Counted from the stretch's first letter, positions 45,370 through 55,952 are shown. The stretch: DNA of 64,000 bases from Triatoma infestans (GCA_011037195.1 JAAEAF010002612.1:1-64000); one strand, 5' to 3'. Program-made: numbers and translations. The notes: generated by a model not told the origin, from the sequence alone.

Positions 45370-45592
45370 TGTTTTTTTTTTTAATTTAAGGCGCGTCAAC
45401 ATCTATGGACATTGGCGCCCTGAGCCTTCTCAGTGATCTGCCATTCTCTCGTTACAGACAACACTGTCCATCACCGAACAGTGAGCTATACGGGCTCCTA
45501 GGAAGAAACAATCTAAGGTTAGCACTGCTGGACTCGAACCCGGATCCTCCGCGTGGGAGTCCAGTAGGCTAACCACTTAGCTATTCCCTTCC
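45370..45592 (-). mobile_element. tRNA-derived SINE, near full length
   Basis: On the minus strand it begins GAAGGGAATAGCTAAGTGGT plus TAGCC (A box). It contains GGGTTCGAGTCC (B box), the body with CTTAGATTGTTTCTTCCTAG and TCGGTGATGGACAGTGTTGT, and ends GACGCGCCTTAAATT with an A tail. A perfect 12-bp duplication CTTACTGCAGTT flanks it (45358-45369, 45593-45604), showing LINE-type retrotransposition into REP1. Length is about 223 bp. Confidence 0.9.
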
Positions 45593-45775
45593 CTTACTGC
45601 AGTTAATACAATTATAAAATTGACAAATTTAATTCAAACTTTGAATTTCTTCTTCTTTTTTTTTACAGCTCTAACATAGAATTGTGGAGTTGAAGATCAT
45701 TAGGAAGCAACCTTGACTCAGCTGGTCACTTCAATGTTGTTACATTGCAGTCCAGAAGAAAGCGTTAACAGCTTT

Positions 45776-45990
45776 ACAGTAGAGTGTAGATTGTTGTAGG
45801 GGATTATTGCACTGCGACCTAAAGATCTATTGTGCCCCCCCGGTCTTCTACAACACTGCCCATCACCGGACAGTGAGTTGTAGGGGCTCCTAGAAAGAAA
45901 AAAAATCTCAGGGCAGCACGCTGGAGTCGAATCCGGGTCTTCCGCGTTGCTAGTCCAGCGCGCTACCACTGAGCTAATCCCTTCCTTCTC
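45776..45990 (-). mobile_element. tRNA-derived SINE, second copy
   Basis: The minus strand shows GGAAGGGATTAGCTCAGTGG plus TAGCGCGCTGGAC, a B-box-like GATTCGACTCC region, and the CTAGGAGCCCCTACAACTCA / CCGGTGATGGGCAGTG body. The 3' end is diverged and the A tail is not obvious. It lies about 180 bp from the previous SINE, in the same REP1 copy and orientation. Confidence 0.8.
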
Positions 45991-46417
45991 CCTTGGCTTT
46001 CGCCAATTAAATAGGGACGGAGACTCTAGTTTGTGTAATGTTTTTGACCTTGTCTATAAAGTGTAGAGTGTACGTAGTTTAAGTGTATTGTGTATACTGT
46101 TCTGATGAAGTGCATGGAGTACTGAGCTGTGGTAACCCGTAGGGTCGCGGGCTAGCATTGCAGTAACTTAACTAACATTTGAAATTTAATTCCACAAAAC
46201 ACCTTGATATCCGTTGTTTCGGAAATATCTTATTATAGAATTAAAGAATTTTATGTGTGCAATCAGTATACAAAGTTTAAAGAAAATCGTTGTATAGCTG
46301 GTTTTGAAAAATCCCCCCCTCCCAAAACTCAAAAACTTATTCCACAAGTTGCACTTCCGGTAAACTTATTTTCTCCAAATTTGGAATTCCAGCAATATTT
46401 CTAATGAGTGTTAATAT

Positions 46418-46752
46418 TGTATTAGGATCCGAAGAGAGGGATACAAAGCAGCGAGAGAGAGAGAGAGAGAGAGTCAGTCTCACTCACTAGCTTAGGCCAG
46501 ACTAGAGTGGGAGAAACTGTTTAAATACAGCTGTGTCAGCCATAGAAGGTAGTCTACCGACAGTCTTGCAGCAGAGTTCATACAGCAGTCACAACGCGTC
46601 ATCAACCTTTCTCTATACCTCTCACCATCATTTTATATATTTTAGTGTAAAGTCCAGGTAGTTTATGCTATTTTTCGATTATACAGTGCTCATCCATACT
46701 TCTAGTTTATTTATCTATACAACCCACTTTCTCTCCTTCTGAAACCCATTAT
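46418..46752 (+). mobile_element. Solo LTR, about 335 bp
   Basis: Starts TGTATTAGGATCCGAAGAGA, ends CTGAAACCCATTAT(A), and is closely similar to the minus-strand LTR at 43830-44160. AATAT flanks it at 46413-46417 and 46753-46757; the last A of the LTR is ambiguous. Differences include an expanded GA run at 46453-46473. TTTAAATACAGCTGTG is a possible TATA region. Confidence 0.78.
46453..46473. repeat. (GA)n microsatellite inside the solo LTR
   Basis: About ten GA units, absent as a long run from the sister LTR. Confidence 0.85.
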
Positions 46753-47015
46753 AATATTCTGAAGGTGAGACAGTACCGTACATTGCACTAAAGTGGTAAA
46801 GGAAAGCAGGTGCTCAGAACCAGAGAGAAATCAATCGGAGAAATTTTTTAACAGTGTCAGGTATTTATGTATGTAGTAGTATTATATAGGATGTTTAAAG
46901 AGGAATTGATGGAGCTGTTTTTGAGAAAAACCTTTGTGTCTTATGCGCTGTGATAACTGTCAAGTTTGAACTTTTTGCGATTTTTTTCATTTTTTTGAGT
47001 GGTTATTTTGTAGAA

Positions 47016-47042
47016 ACACACACACACACACACACACACACA
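47016..47042. repeat. (CA)n microsatellite in REP1
   Basis: An expansion of the CA-rich stretch present in every REP1 3' region. Confidence 0.85.
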
Positions 47043-47196
47043 ACACAGTCACAAACACAAACGCACAGTTCATTCTCTAAAAACCTTTTTTTTCGCACTC
47101 AGGGGACCTCAAAAAACGGGAACAGGACGGTAAAAACTCAAGTTCAAAAATTATACACGATCACAATACTTCCTCCTGGTAGATGTAAGAGAATGT

Positions 47197-47929
47197 AATT
47201 TAGCAAAAAATAGATTTCTGAACTAATTAGTTGAAATGTTATTGCCAATTAAATTAAAAAAAAAAAAATTAATAAGATGTATCCCCCTTTTTTTTTTGTC
47301 TTTTAATACACAAATACTCTGAATTGCGTGATTTATTGCGTCGTAGACTTCTGGGAATTCTTTATCTTCTTACAATAAAATCTCAATTGGTCCAATTATG
47401 GAAATTTTCTTATAATGGATCGCTAAGAGCCAGAGATAAAATGACTATTCAACAAAATGTAAAACCTCACCAAGTATTACGTAAAAATGCTTTTCAGATA
47501 CAATTATTTGTGAAATTGCTGAGCGGATTGCACAATGAAATAGTTACTGTGAGAATAAGGCTGAAATTTATAAAAGGCAGAATTTTTTATTTCTGATTGT
47601 TATGAACTTGTTATGAAATCATCGCTTTTTCTGTAGATTTATGTTTTAAAGATGACTTCATTTCTCTTGAACTTAATTATTTCCATGAATTCACGGCCCA
47701 AAAGAAGGAGCAGAAAGGTTTTGTGTAAATAAGATTCCAGCCCTTATACAGTTAGAGTCTTAAATGTGATGATTGTCCTGTATCCTTTTTTTTTTGGAAA
47801 GTTCATAAAAAGTCGAACAAAGGAAATTGTATGTACTCCAATGTTAACTACTTTCTTTCTTTTTTTATAAAACTATTAGCTTGATGATTCCGGCATTGAT
47901 TAACATAGTACATATTGTGTTATGAAGAA
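47197..47929. other. AT-rich sequence without recognised features
   Basis: A 90-residue frame at 47324-47596 lacks an ATG start and any family resemblance. Nothing else was seen. Confidence 0.3.
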
Positions 47930-48460
47930 ATTTGGTGAGAATCTGTCAAGAAAGAAACATACAAATTATGCCAACATTTCGACACAGTTCCTTGTCTTTA
48001 TCAAGGCTTTAATTTAAAAAAAAAAAATACAATGAGGAACCACAATGCATTAATAATTCTATAAAATTCAGAATAATAATGACAACAAAAAAAAAATGTT
48101 AAAACAATAATATTGAACTTAGATAGATCGTCATGTGGAGAAAGAATTTTGAACATTCACATTTGTTACATCGCAGAAACATAAAAAAGAAAATTAAAAG
48201 TTACTAATTACTTGACTCAAAAAAATCATCTACAGAAATGAAAAAGGGTTGAATAGGCAAATGAAAGGGATTTGAGGAAATTTTTAGGGATGGGGTGGGT
48301 AAAAGGGGATTCTAAAAGGTCACGGTTTGAAAAAACCGTTATACATTGCGGACAAATTATTAGTATCATCACGAAAATTAGCAGAAAATTTGCAAAAACG
48401 TTGGCATAATTAAATGTTTCTTTCTTGACCGATCCTCACCAAATTTCTTCGTAACATAAT
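47930..48460 (-). repeat. Penelope-like element 3' end, minus strand
   Basis: Read on the minus strand from about 48412, a GCAATGTATAACGGTTTTTT segment matches the end of the coding part at 37765-37785. The tail ends in TTAAAGCCTTGATAAAGACA and TTTCTTTCTTGACAGATTCT near 47940. A further plus-strand copy of the last block sits at 48410-48455, so the termini are arranged as an inverted pair. Confidence 0.6.
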
Positions 48461-48539
48461 TCCACCAACGGTCAACAAATACTTTTATAATAGAACATGT
48501 TACAATATTAACATGTGAATATGTGAATGGGCCCGCAAT

Positions 48540-48625
48540 GCTGGATAAGATTTGGGATTTATCCGTCTTTGCTTGCATGTTTTTGTTGTTCCTGACCCGT
48601 TTCGAAGTATCATCCATCGTCAGAA
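48540..48625. repeat. Penelope-like terminal motif
   Basis: Contains GGGATTTATCCGTCTTTGCT, TTCCTGACCCGTTTCGAAG and CATCCATCGTCAGA, equivalent to the arms at 49541-49795. It connects family REP2 copy D with the Penelope-like 3' end. Confidence 0.45.
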
Positions 48626-49107
48626 TAATGTGAAATATATTTGGTGATGTTGTGTGTTTGTAGTAGTAGTTGGTGTAGCACGAGCGGTTTAGTAAAGGGG
48701 CTTGTAAGTATATATGTTTAAGAGAGTGAAGTATCAGAAATAAGAAAGTAGTCACTACTGCTAACAATAAATATATTCTATTAAAATAATAACTACAAGT
48801 TATTTGCAAAGAAATTATTAACTTATTAATAAATAACTGATGCTAAGAGAGCGAAAAACAAGTGTTCTGCTTTTGAATGCCTAGCCCAAAACTATCTTGA
48901 AGGAATGTCTTCTAATTGTACGTTCAAATCCTCCCCTATGAGAAGATGGGGTAGGACAATGCTATCAAGGTTCATGAACTCTCCCAGTAACTGTACTCTT
49001 CTACCTGGGTTACCCTTTTTGCGAACGAGCTTGCATTTTCTTCATAATTTTGATTATTTTCTTTAAATAAAATAGATATAATTTCTTGCATCCATCACAA
49101 ATGTTAA
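48620..49107 (-). repeat. Interspersed repeat family REP2, copy D
   Basis: Minus-strand copy starting at 49107 with GTGATGGATGCAAGAAATTA. It runs through GGGGAGGATTTGAACGTACA and ends near 48640 in CACAACATCACCAAATATAT. It is directly followed (minus strand) by the Penelope-like motif at 48540-48625, suggesting REP2 is part of a Penelope-like element. Confidence 0.6.
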
Positions 49108-49540
49108 ATTCGTGTAGAGAGCTGGGCTTGAACATAATGCTTTCGTACCACTATACTTGTTGATATGCTGGGGAAGTTATAATGTTAGTATGTCTGTGTG
49201 TATGTGTTTAATAACAAACATGGAATGAATTATAAATGAAGATTAGACATTAGAAAATAATGTACGACTATAATAAATAGCGAAATTATTGAAGAATATT
49301 TTCGCTATTAAATTTAGAAGCTGGTGTTAAGTATGCAATGCTTTTGTCAAGACATTTTTAATAGAGGGAGCAGAGTGTTATGAAATAGAGTGACCAAGCT
49401 AAGAGATTTGATATAGGAGATAGCGTAATGAAATGGTGGTGTTTGGCTGTTGTGAGGTTGGAAAAATGAGGATAGATAATCATTCAGTTTCCTTTTAAAT
49501 TCCTGTACAGCGTTTTCTTGACGGACCAATTTTCATAAAA

Positions 49541-49795
49541 TATTTGGTATTTTATCCGTTGTAGCTTGCATTTTTCCAATGTTCCTGACCGGTATCGAAT
49601 TTTCATCCATCTTCAGAGTATAGTTAATCAAGTTAATGTAGAGAGTTGACTTTGACTTAATGTTTTAATTTAATTAAATGAACTCTTTGTAAGAACTTGA
49701 TGATAACTTTACTCTGACGATGGACGAAAATCCGAAACCGGTCAGGTACCACAAATTATGCATGCTACGACGAATAAAATCCCAGATATTAACAT
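49541..49795. repeat. Inverted repeat, about 80-bp arms
   Basis: The left arm 49541-49620 (GGTATTTTATCCGTTGTAGC, CCTGACCGGTATCGAATTTT, CATCCATCTTCAGAGTA) and right arm 49711-49795 (its complement, with ACTCTGACGATGGACGAAAA and CCGGTCAGG) form a stem around a 90-bp loop. The motif is of Penelope terminal type. Confidence 0.65.
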
Positions 49796-49850
49796 CAATT
49801 AACTTAAAACTGTGCCATCATTCCTCAAACAAAAACAAAAACAAAAATTA

Positions 49851-50775
49851 TCTGATGTGAAACCTTCACACGACTTTTTCCTACGGCTGTTTATACATTA
49901 TTTATAAAATGGCTAAAGATAAGCATTTGTCCTAACTTTAAGCATAGAGATGATGGTGGACAGGCAGGTAGTAGAAAAGTTTATATTGTATTCCATTGGA
50001 CAGCTTCAACTACTTTGAATTTTAATACCACAAATTCCGGAAACGGAAAATAAATTTTTGGAAAAAGATATATATATTTATATCTGCACATTTAGCACGC
50101 TAACTTTAAATAATGAAAATCGTTATTGTCGTTTCCAAGAAATATAAAAATAAAAAGAATTTATTCTGCAAAGATGCACTTCCGGTTAACCTATTTTCTT
50201 CAAATTTCGAATTCTACAATGCATCCAATATAAATGTGGTAAAACCATAGATTGTACAGATATAGTAATTTAGAGAAAAGTTCAATGTTAGTCAGAATCC
50301 CAAAAAAAAACTCAATTATTGCAGGAACATGTTTTAAAAAAAATAAAAATTATAGATATTTATCTATATAGATAGTACACAAAATTAAAAGAGGAGAGCA
50401 GTTTTCGAAAAAAAACATCGCAAATAACTGGAAGGTGAACAACTTCGTAAAAACCGTACTTCCGGTTGATGGATTTTGACTGGAAACTCTTTTTTGTCAG
50501 ATACAGTTAAGAGTCCAGTGACTTTTCTGGTTTTATGTTTTTGACATATTTTTTTTTTTGTTCACACCTAGACACATAAAAAAACACACACTCAGAGGAC
50601 CACGAAACAAATACATTCCTGGAAACAAACACATGAACACACACTTACACCCATTTTTGTATTCAAGGGACTTCAAAATATATTATATATATTATATTTC
50701 CAGTGAGAAGTTGATATCGAAAATGTTGAAAAAAAAATACGCAAATGCTTCCATTTTATGCAGTTAGAGAATGTA
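49851..50775 (+). repeat. REP1 full-length copy
   Basis: Starts TCTGATGTGAAACCTTCACA and ends near GCAGTTAGAGAATGTAAG. Internal modules and the CA-rich 3' stretch (50560-50650) are present. The terminal palindrome is eroded. Confidence 0.65.
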
Positions 50776-52125
50776 AGTATGAAGTTTAATATTTGGTGTT
50801 CCGTTAGAAGCATCACAATGGATTCGCAAAGGAGTTTTAGTAATAGAAGGTTTACATCATCATTTCACTCTAAACGCAACCTTGGTGAATGGTTTCTTTT
50901 TCACTCATTGCAGTGACTAAATTCACATATATCATTCCTCCAAGATGTAGCGGTGTTTTTGTGAAGTGGACAGTGAAGATTGTAGAAAGAGAGAAAGTAC
51001 ACTGACTGAACACTGAGTATAATGAATGAGCAAAACGAGTACTGTAAGGATTCACACTGACTGATATAGAGAGTGGTAGAATGAGAAATGAAATGACAGA
51101 CTGAGCTGAAGTGACGGCAGAGTGTTAGTGATGATGTTTTCTTTATGATTTTAAGTCTAAATCACAGACTTCCTGATGTGGAGTGTCGTTGGTATATGTT
51201 CTGAACTTTCCCTACGTCTCACTCCTATTTTCCAAGGGCGTTAGGTAGGTGGATCTCGATCTCTCCTACGGTTAGAATTTGAATCGCTTGTGGTAGAGAG
51301 ATTTGTCACGCCTCACGTGACGTACTGAGTATCCATAACAAGGAAGAAGATTCTCAATATTGACATCCTGCCATCCTTTGTTGGATTTAATACTGAGGCC
51401 CTCTCAATTAAAACAAAAACAATTCTTTCCAAAATAAATTCTTTAAAAGAAGAAAAACCCATTTGACGACATTAATTCCGATATACCCGACATACCCTAA
51501 ATGAATGATTTTTCTCAGATTAATTCGTCTAAAATAAAGACCGATTGCTACCAACTGGTTCCACGCTTAGTAATGATTTAATTCAGTGGGTAAATCTTAG
51601 TTAGAAATTCGAGATTTAAAAGCGGAACTTACTTCTCATTTATGTTTATAAATAATTTTTAAAACATCTGCTTAACTAAACTAGCAGTAGTGGGGTAGTG
51701 TTATATTACAAACATCAGTGGAGGACTAGCTGCTCTGAACGTGGCTACTAATGATGTAAATGTGTTTTGCTTCATGTTTTAACAGATGTGTATAACATAC
51801 TATCACTTCCTTTAATTTGGATCATATTATTTTTTGACAATGATAAAAGATCTATTTACCATAATTAACGGATATTTAGATGATTTGGATAATAACAAAA
51901 TATTAATTAACAGTTAATTTGCCCTTCATTGTGTAATTTAACGAGTAAGTACGCCATATGTTAAATATTCTTTTAATTATCAGTTTTAGAACAGGTACTC
52001 TTTTTACAAATATCTTAAACATTTCCCAGATTTTCTTTTTTTGTAAATCTCATCGTTCTTGACATATTTTCTTCATACAAGGAATTTATATTAAGTTTCT
52101 ATATGGAGAAGCGGTATATATTGAA
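50776..52125. other. Intergenic; includes second copy of the 40860 block
   Basis: 51240-51335 repeats the block seen at 40860-40945 (see that entry). The segment 50870-51340 is more GC-balanced than its surroundings and may be a diverged LTR, but no matching ends were found. The remainder is AT-rich with no feature. Confidence 0.3.
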
Positions 52126-52600
52126 ATCTGATGATATACCCTCACATGACTTTTATAACAATGCATCAAATAACAAATTTTCTTGAAACTTCAAATTGAG
52201 GGCTATTGGTATTAAACCAAGCCCGTATATCATTTTTTTGAAATTTAACGCCGCAAATTCCGCACAACTCCCAAAAATCAATTGTTTCTGAAGAATTTAC
52301 AAATAACTAACATACAAAGTTTAAAATAAATTGTTGGAACCATTTTAGAGAAAATCACAACAAAAGAAATGAATAATTCATTCAATAATGTGTTACTTCC
52401 GGTTGAGAGACTTCGAGAGATAACTTCCTGTCAGATTCCATTACGATACCATGGATATATATATATACATATACCTACCATTTTCTTAAAAAACACATTT
52501 TCGTTCTCAGTGGACCGCAAAACATGTTTTTCCAGTGAAAACTTGCTAATGACAATTTGATACGATCGCAATACTTTCTTCTACCAAGAGAAGTATGAAA
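52126..52600 (+). repeat. REP1 copy, internally shortened, followed by a second 5' tip
   Basis: Starts TCTGATGATATACCCTCACA and ends AATACTTTCTTCTACCAAGA plus GAAG. Immediately after (about 52592-52650) comes a new 5' end (TATGAAAAACATACGACTTT, then a TTTTACAG equivalent of the CTGCAG block). This is a head-to-tail junction like that at 31764-31767. Confidence 0.6.
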
Positions 52601-52661
52601 AACATACGACTTTCTTTTTTACAGTTTTGATAGATTTAATTGGCATTTGATGAACAGAGGG

Positions 52662-53787
52662 AGGGAAGAGATTAGCTCAGTGGTTAGCATTCTGGACACC
52701 CACGTGGAGGTTCAGGGTTCGAGTCTAACTGTGCAGCCCTTAGATTTTCTCTTCCTAGAAGCAGCTCACTGCGATCCCCGTGATGGATCCCTGTGTAGGT
52801 CCCGGGGTAGAATAGGCCACCGGTATGCCCTGCCTGTCATAGGAGGCGACTGAAAGGGAGACCCTGCACTGGACAAGTCGTATCTTCTAATAAGATATGT
52901 ATAAGTCATTGTGTGGAAAGTAAAATCTAGTTGTGTCATTCTTACTTCAACAACTAGAGACATTTTGGGGTAGGCTTGTGGCGAAGCCATCACCCACCCT
53001 GCGGGGTGCAATCAGCCTCTGGCTCTCCAGGTTGGGAATTCCATCCCCCAACCCATCCTGATCCTTTGCCCTTGCAAGGTTGCCTGCAAGTTACCTGGGT
53101 TACCTGAAACCCCTGTGCTTGAGGCAATGTACAGGAATCAGTAGATGGACATTACATCCATCGGGCATGCGATCAGTCACGCTAGCTCGTTAGAGTTGAA
53201 ATACTGAACTCCGGGCGCAAGGTACTGTCCGAGCCAATTGCTTGCAGTTGAGGTAGGATTCGTAGTGGCCGTTGTTTAACCAATAACTCCAATGACCGAG
53301 ATCATGAGTTGAGCGGGAGGAGACGCACAATATAAAATTAACCCCCGAGCCAGCCCGCTGCTGGAAGCCTGCTAAAGAGTGCCTTCTCTAGCTTCTGGTA
53401 GTGGAGTGTGACCACGCTGTGGGATCACTCTGCGCGCTGGTTGAGTTTATCTCAACCTAGCCTTAAATGGGTCAAGCGGGGGAGTGCTTCGGCACTTCTG
53501 CTATGGTCGCGCATTGCACTAAGAATCCTTCCATGTTGGTGACATCCCCTTCTTGTTAAACGATCCCGTTGCTTGCAACGGGGGACCGGTAAACCCGAAA
53601 GGATAGGTTTGGTCTAGAAAGATCCCCCGAAGTACCAGGAGGAAAAGGAGTATACGGGGAAGAATGTCCGGTGATGAACAGTGTTGTCTGTAACGAAAGA
53701 GCACTCCGGAAGCTGGCAGTGCACTGAGAAGGCTCCGGGCGCCACTGACCATAGTTGTTGGCGCGCCTTAAGTTTAAAAAAAAAATA
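52662..53787 (+). mobile_element. tRNA-derived SINE split by a GC-rich insertion
   Basis: The head at 52662 (AGGGAAGAGATTAGCTCAGT plus GGTTAGC) and B box GGGTTCGAGTC near 52714 run to about 52774. The body resumes at about 53664 (TGTCCGGTGATGAACAGTG) and ends with GGCGCGCCTTAAGTT and an A tail at about 53787. AACAGAGGG flanks the whole (52653-52661, 53788-53796), a 9-bp target duplication. The insertion at 52775-53663 therefore came after the SINE. Confidence 0.85.
52775..53663 (+). mobile_element. GC-rich insert of unknown class within the SINE
   Basis: About 890 bp, clearly more GC-rich than the surroundings. It contains CCCCGGGGTAGAATAGGCCA-like and CCTGCCTGTCATAGGAGGCG blocks. From memory, such blocks recur in arthropod genomes, often in 5' regions of non-LTR elements. 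No long plus-strand frame and no terminal inverted repeats are present. A 5' fragment or nonautonomous derivative of a retrotransposon is the most likely reading. Ends were set only by where the SINE stops and resumes. Confidence 0.55.
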
Positions 53788-53809
53788 AACAGAGGGCGTT
53801 TTGATGCCA

Positions 53810-54250
53810 GCGTACTTTCTCTTTCAGTAGAATTGAGCAATACTTGAAATTTCGACTTTGTATTCATTGTTTTGGTGCCTTCTATAATAAACAGATTGGT
53901 GAGACAACCCTTCAATTAAGTGATACTCTAAATACTTCAAGAGAAACATGATATTTTAGCTTCAATATAGAAAGACCTACATCTATATAGTATGTACAGA
54001 AAGTTTAAAGAAACCGTTGGAACTGTTTATGGAGTAAATCACAGGAAACTAAAATCAGGCTCGCCTAAAGTAATAGGCATTACTTTGCCTTACTTACTTA
54101 CTTTATTTCCGATTGAGACTTTTTTGAGCAAAGCATAACCTCACTGTTTTAAAAAAAAAAACCCTAAATTTGAAATTAGTCGGAAAAACGTTTCAAAACT
54201 AATGTGATATTTTTGGATTTGAAGTTAGTATACCAAGTTAATGAAATCAG
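53810..54250 (+). repeat. REP1 partial copy
   Basis: Modules GAAAGTTTAAAGAAACCGTT and AAAGCATAACCTCACTG, plus TACCAAGTTAATGAAATCAG, fit the REP1 interior. Neither end is preserved. Confidence 0.4.
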
Positions 54251-54594
54251 TCGATATTTTTTTTTTAGAGAATGTAATGTGTCTAGTGGAAGAAGCAAAT
54301 AGAAAAATAGAAATAATTTGGAAATATATTTATATTTTAAATAATATCAGTTTTAAGAGGAATTTGTATGTTGGCTGGCAGGAGGGTCAAAATGCAGGTA
54401 CAACACACCGTTACAAGGGAGGGCGGAGAACTTCCGACTACGCTTTGTCTTTTAATCCCTTCTAGAAATCAAACATTAGCAGGCTTTAACTACCAAGAGC
54501 TGCATTATTTGAGAGTGTAATTTTAGTATTCAATCAGTTTTCATTCGAGAAAGAACATCTGTAAGGCCAATCAGCATTACGTGAACATTTAAGT

Positions 54595-54820
54595 TTAAAT
54601 CAAGTGCAAAAGTTTCTATACGTATATTTATAAGCTTATTATTACGAATTTCTATGAAATATTTGAATTCCTTTAGAGATAATATATTTATTTTAAACTA
54701 GTGGTGAATTCTTACTTATTTCTTAAACATATCTCGCCCTAAAACATACACACACACACTCATAAGCCTTTTCAATATCGCTCGTGCAACAATATATACA
54801 AAAGAACATCATAGTAAACT
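54595..54820 (+). repeat. Diverged REP2-like fragment
   Basis: The order TTAGAGATAATATATTTATT, CTTACTTATTTCTTAAACAT, CATAAGCC and GCTCGTGCAACA parallels the second half of REP2 copies A and B. Confidence 0.4.
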
Positions 54821-54829
54821 AAAAAAAAC

Positions 54830-55088
54830 TTTAGAAATTACGCAGGACAATGAAAAACTGAAATTACGCACTTCTGGTCAACCGATTTTTTCAAATTTGG
54901 AATTTGGACAACATATTTAATTCTGATTAATATTATTTAGAAGATAGAATAAATTAATTAGCACTTTAGAGGAAATCATATTGACCAATTATTCCTAATG
55001 GGCCATTTTTTTTCAGGTACAGATGACCTGTATTCCCCTTTAAAACTCAATTTTTCAAAATTTGATAATATCTCAGTAGTTAATCTTA
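54830..55088 (+). repeat. REP1 partial copy
   Basis: Contains GCACTTCTGGTCAACCGATT, TCAAATTTGGAATTTGGACA and TTAGCACTTTAGAGGAAATC. It is cut at or before the insertion site of the RpS11-LTR unit. Confidence 0.5.
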
Positions 55089-55093
55089 CAGAT

Positions 55094-55571
55094 TGTGAGG
55101 AGTCAGTTCAGTGAACGGGGAGAACCGCTGAGTCGGCGGCTGAAATTGGGCTAGAGCGCTAGGTGTCAGGCTGGCACAGCAGTCATTGGCGAGTGGCCTG
55201 GTGTGTGTAACTGGTCAAAGGAATGAACTGGTGGATCTGGTTGCTGTGTATCGGTGAGTAGCTCTAGCCCGGTTTCAAGCGCAATCCTGAGAGGTGCGAG
55301 TGTGAGTGTGTGTGTGTGTTTGAAGGGTCAACTCACGGTCAAGCTAACCCCGAGGGCGGGATAAGGGGAAGTGTACTAGGCTGTGTAGGGTGTGGTGACG
55401 TGTAACCGGTAGGGTAGTTGTAAGTAGTAAATCGGGGTTAGATAAGTGATTAATTCCTGGACTTAGTAATTAATTGGTTGTAATATGTTGTATCTTTTTA
55501 TGTGTAAAATAAATAATTAAAAAGTAACTTCTGTTGAAGGCTGGTTCATTGCCCTGTGTCCGAACCTTACA
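55094..55571 (+). mobile_element. LTR-like left arm of the RpS11 unit
   Basis: 478 bp, starting TGTGAGGAGTCAG and ending CGAACCTTACA. It has TG...CA ends and a short TGT-AGG / CCT-ACA terminal inversion, typical of LTRs. AATAAA occurs at about 55508 and could serve as a poly(A) signal. It is the inverted partner of 55953-56422 (by eye about 95% or more alike; one 9-bp indel near 55115). CAGAT precedes it at 55089-55093. Confidence 0.8.
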
Positions 55572-55574
55572 ATT

Positions 55575-55952
55575 CCAAAAACAGCCGACAATTTTTCTAA
55601 ATCGTAAAAAAGGTCTGGGTGTAAAAAAGAAGGCTAATGCTTTACGATACATTAGAAACGTCGGACTCGGTTTTAAAACACCAAGAGAGGCCATTGAAGG
55701 GACTTATATTGATAAAAAGTGCCCCTTTACTGGAAACGTATTAATCAGAGCTAGAATTCTGACGGGTGTTGTACAGAAGATGAAGATGCAACGTACTATT
55801 GTTATAAGAAGAGATTATCTACATTATGTTAGAAAATATAATCGTTTTGAAAAAAGCCATAAGAACAAGTCCGTACATCTTTCTCCATGCTTTAGGGATG
55901 TAGAAATTGGGGATGTTGTTACAGTTGGTGAATGCCGACCTCTCAGTAAAAT
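55575..55952 (+). pseudogene. RpS11: Captured ribosomal protein S11 (uS17) coding fragment
   Basis: RpS11 is a protein of the small ribosomal subunit that binds 18S rRNA. The frame reads from [13 protein letters not shown] through [47 protein letters not shown] and [20 protein letters not shown] to RPLSKIV. It covers about residues 11-136 of a protein of about 155. No stop, shift or intron interrupts it, which suggests an mRNA-derived (cDNA) piece. The native N terminus with its ATG and the last ~20 residues are missing. In-frame translation runs into LTR sequence on both sides. Several conserved positions differ from the usual animal protein (LIRARI for SIRGRI, SHKNKSV for RHKNMSV, KIV for KTV), suggesting relaxed constraint. 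It is unlikely to make a working S11. Confidence 0.9.

Larger units (their letters stand above)
45331..47196 (+). repeat. REP1 copy with two SINEs and a solo LTR inside
   Basis: The 5' end CTGCTGTGAAACACTCAACG begins at about 45331. After removal of 45370-45604 (SINE plus one target copy), about 45776-45990 (SINE) and 46418-46757 (LTR plus one target copy), the remainder is a copy of about 1.1 kb. It ends CAATACTTCCTCCTGGTAGA plus TGTAAGAGAATGTAA at about 47196. Confidence 0.65.

Noticed and set aside
44505..45990. tRNA genes
   Set aside because: Only the A- and B-box head is tRNA-like. The body, A tail and target duplications show SINEs.
43830..46752. One large DNA transposon with 330-bp inverted ends
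   Set aside because: Each arm has its own 5-bp duplication and its own REP1 host copy, so they are independent solo LTRs.
48378..48809. 143-residue minus-strand ORF as a gene
   Set aside because: It reads across REP2, a Penelope-like terminus and a 3' tail. The same frame in copy A diverges after the shared repeat.
55575..55952. Functional RpS11 gene
   Set aside because: No native start codon or C terminus, flanked by LTR-like arms, and substitutions at conserved positions.
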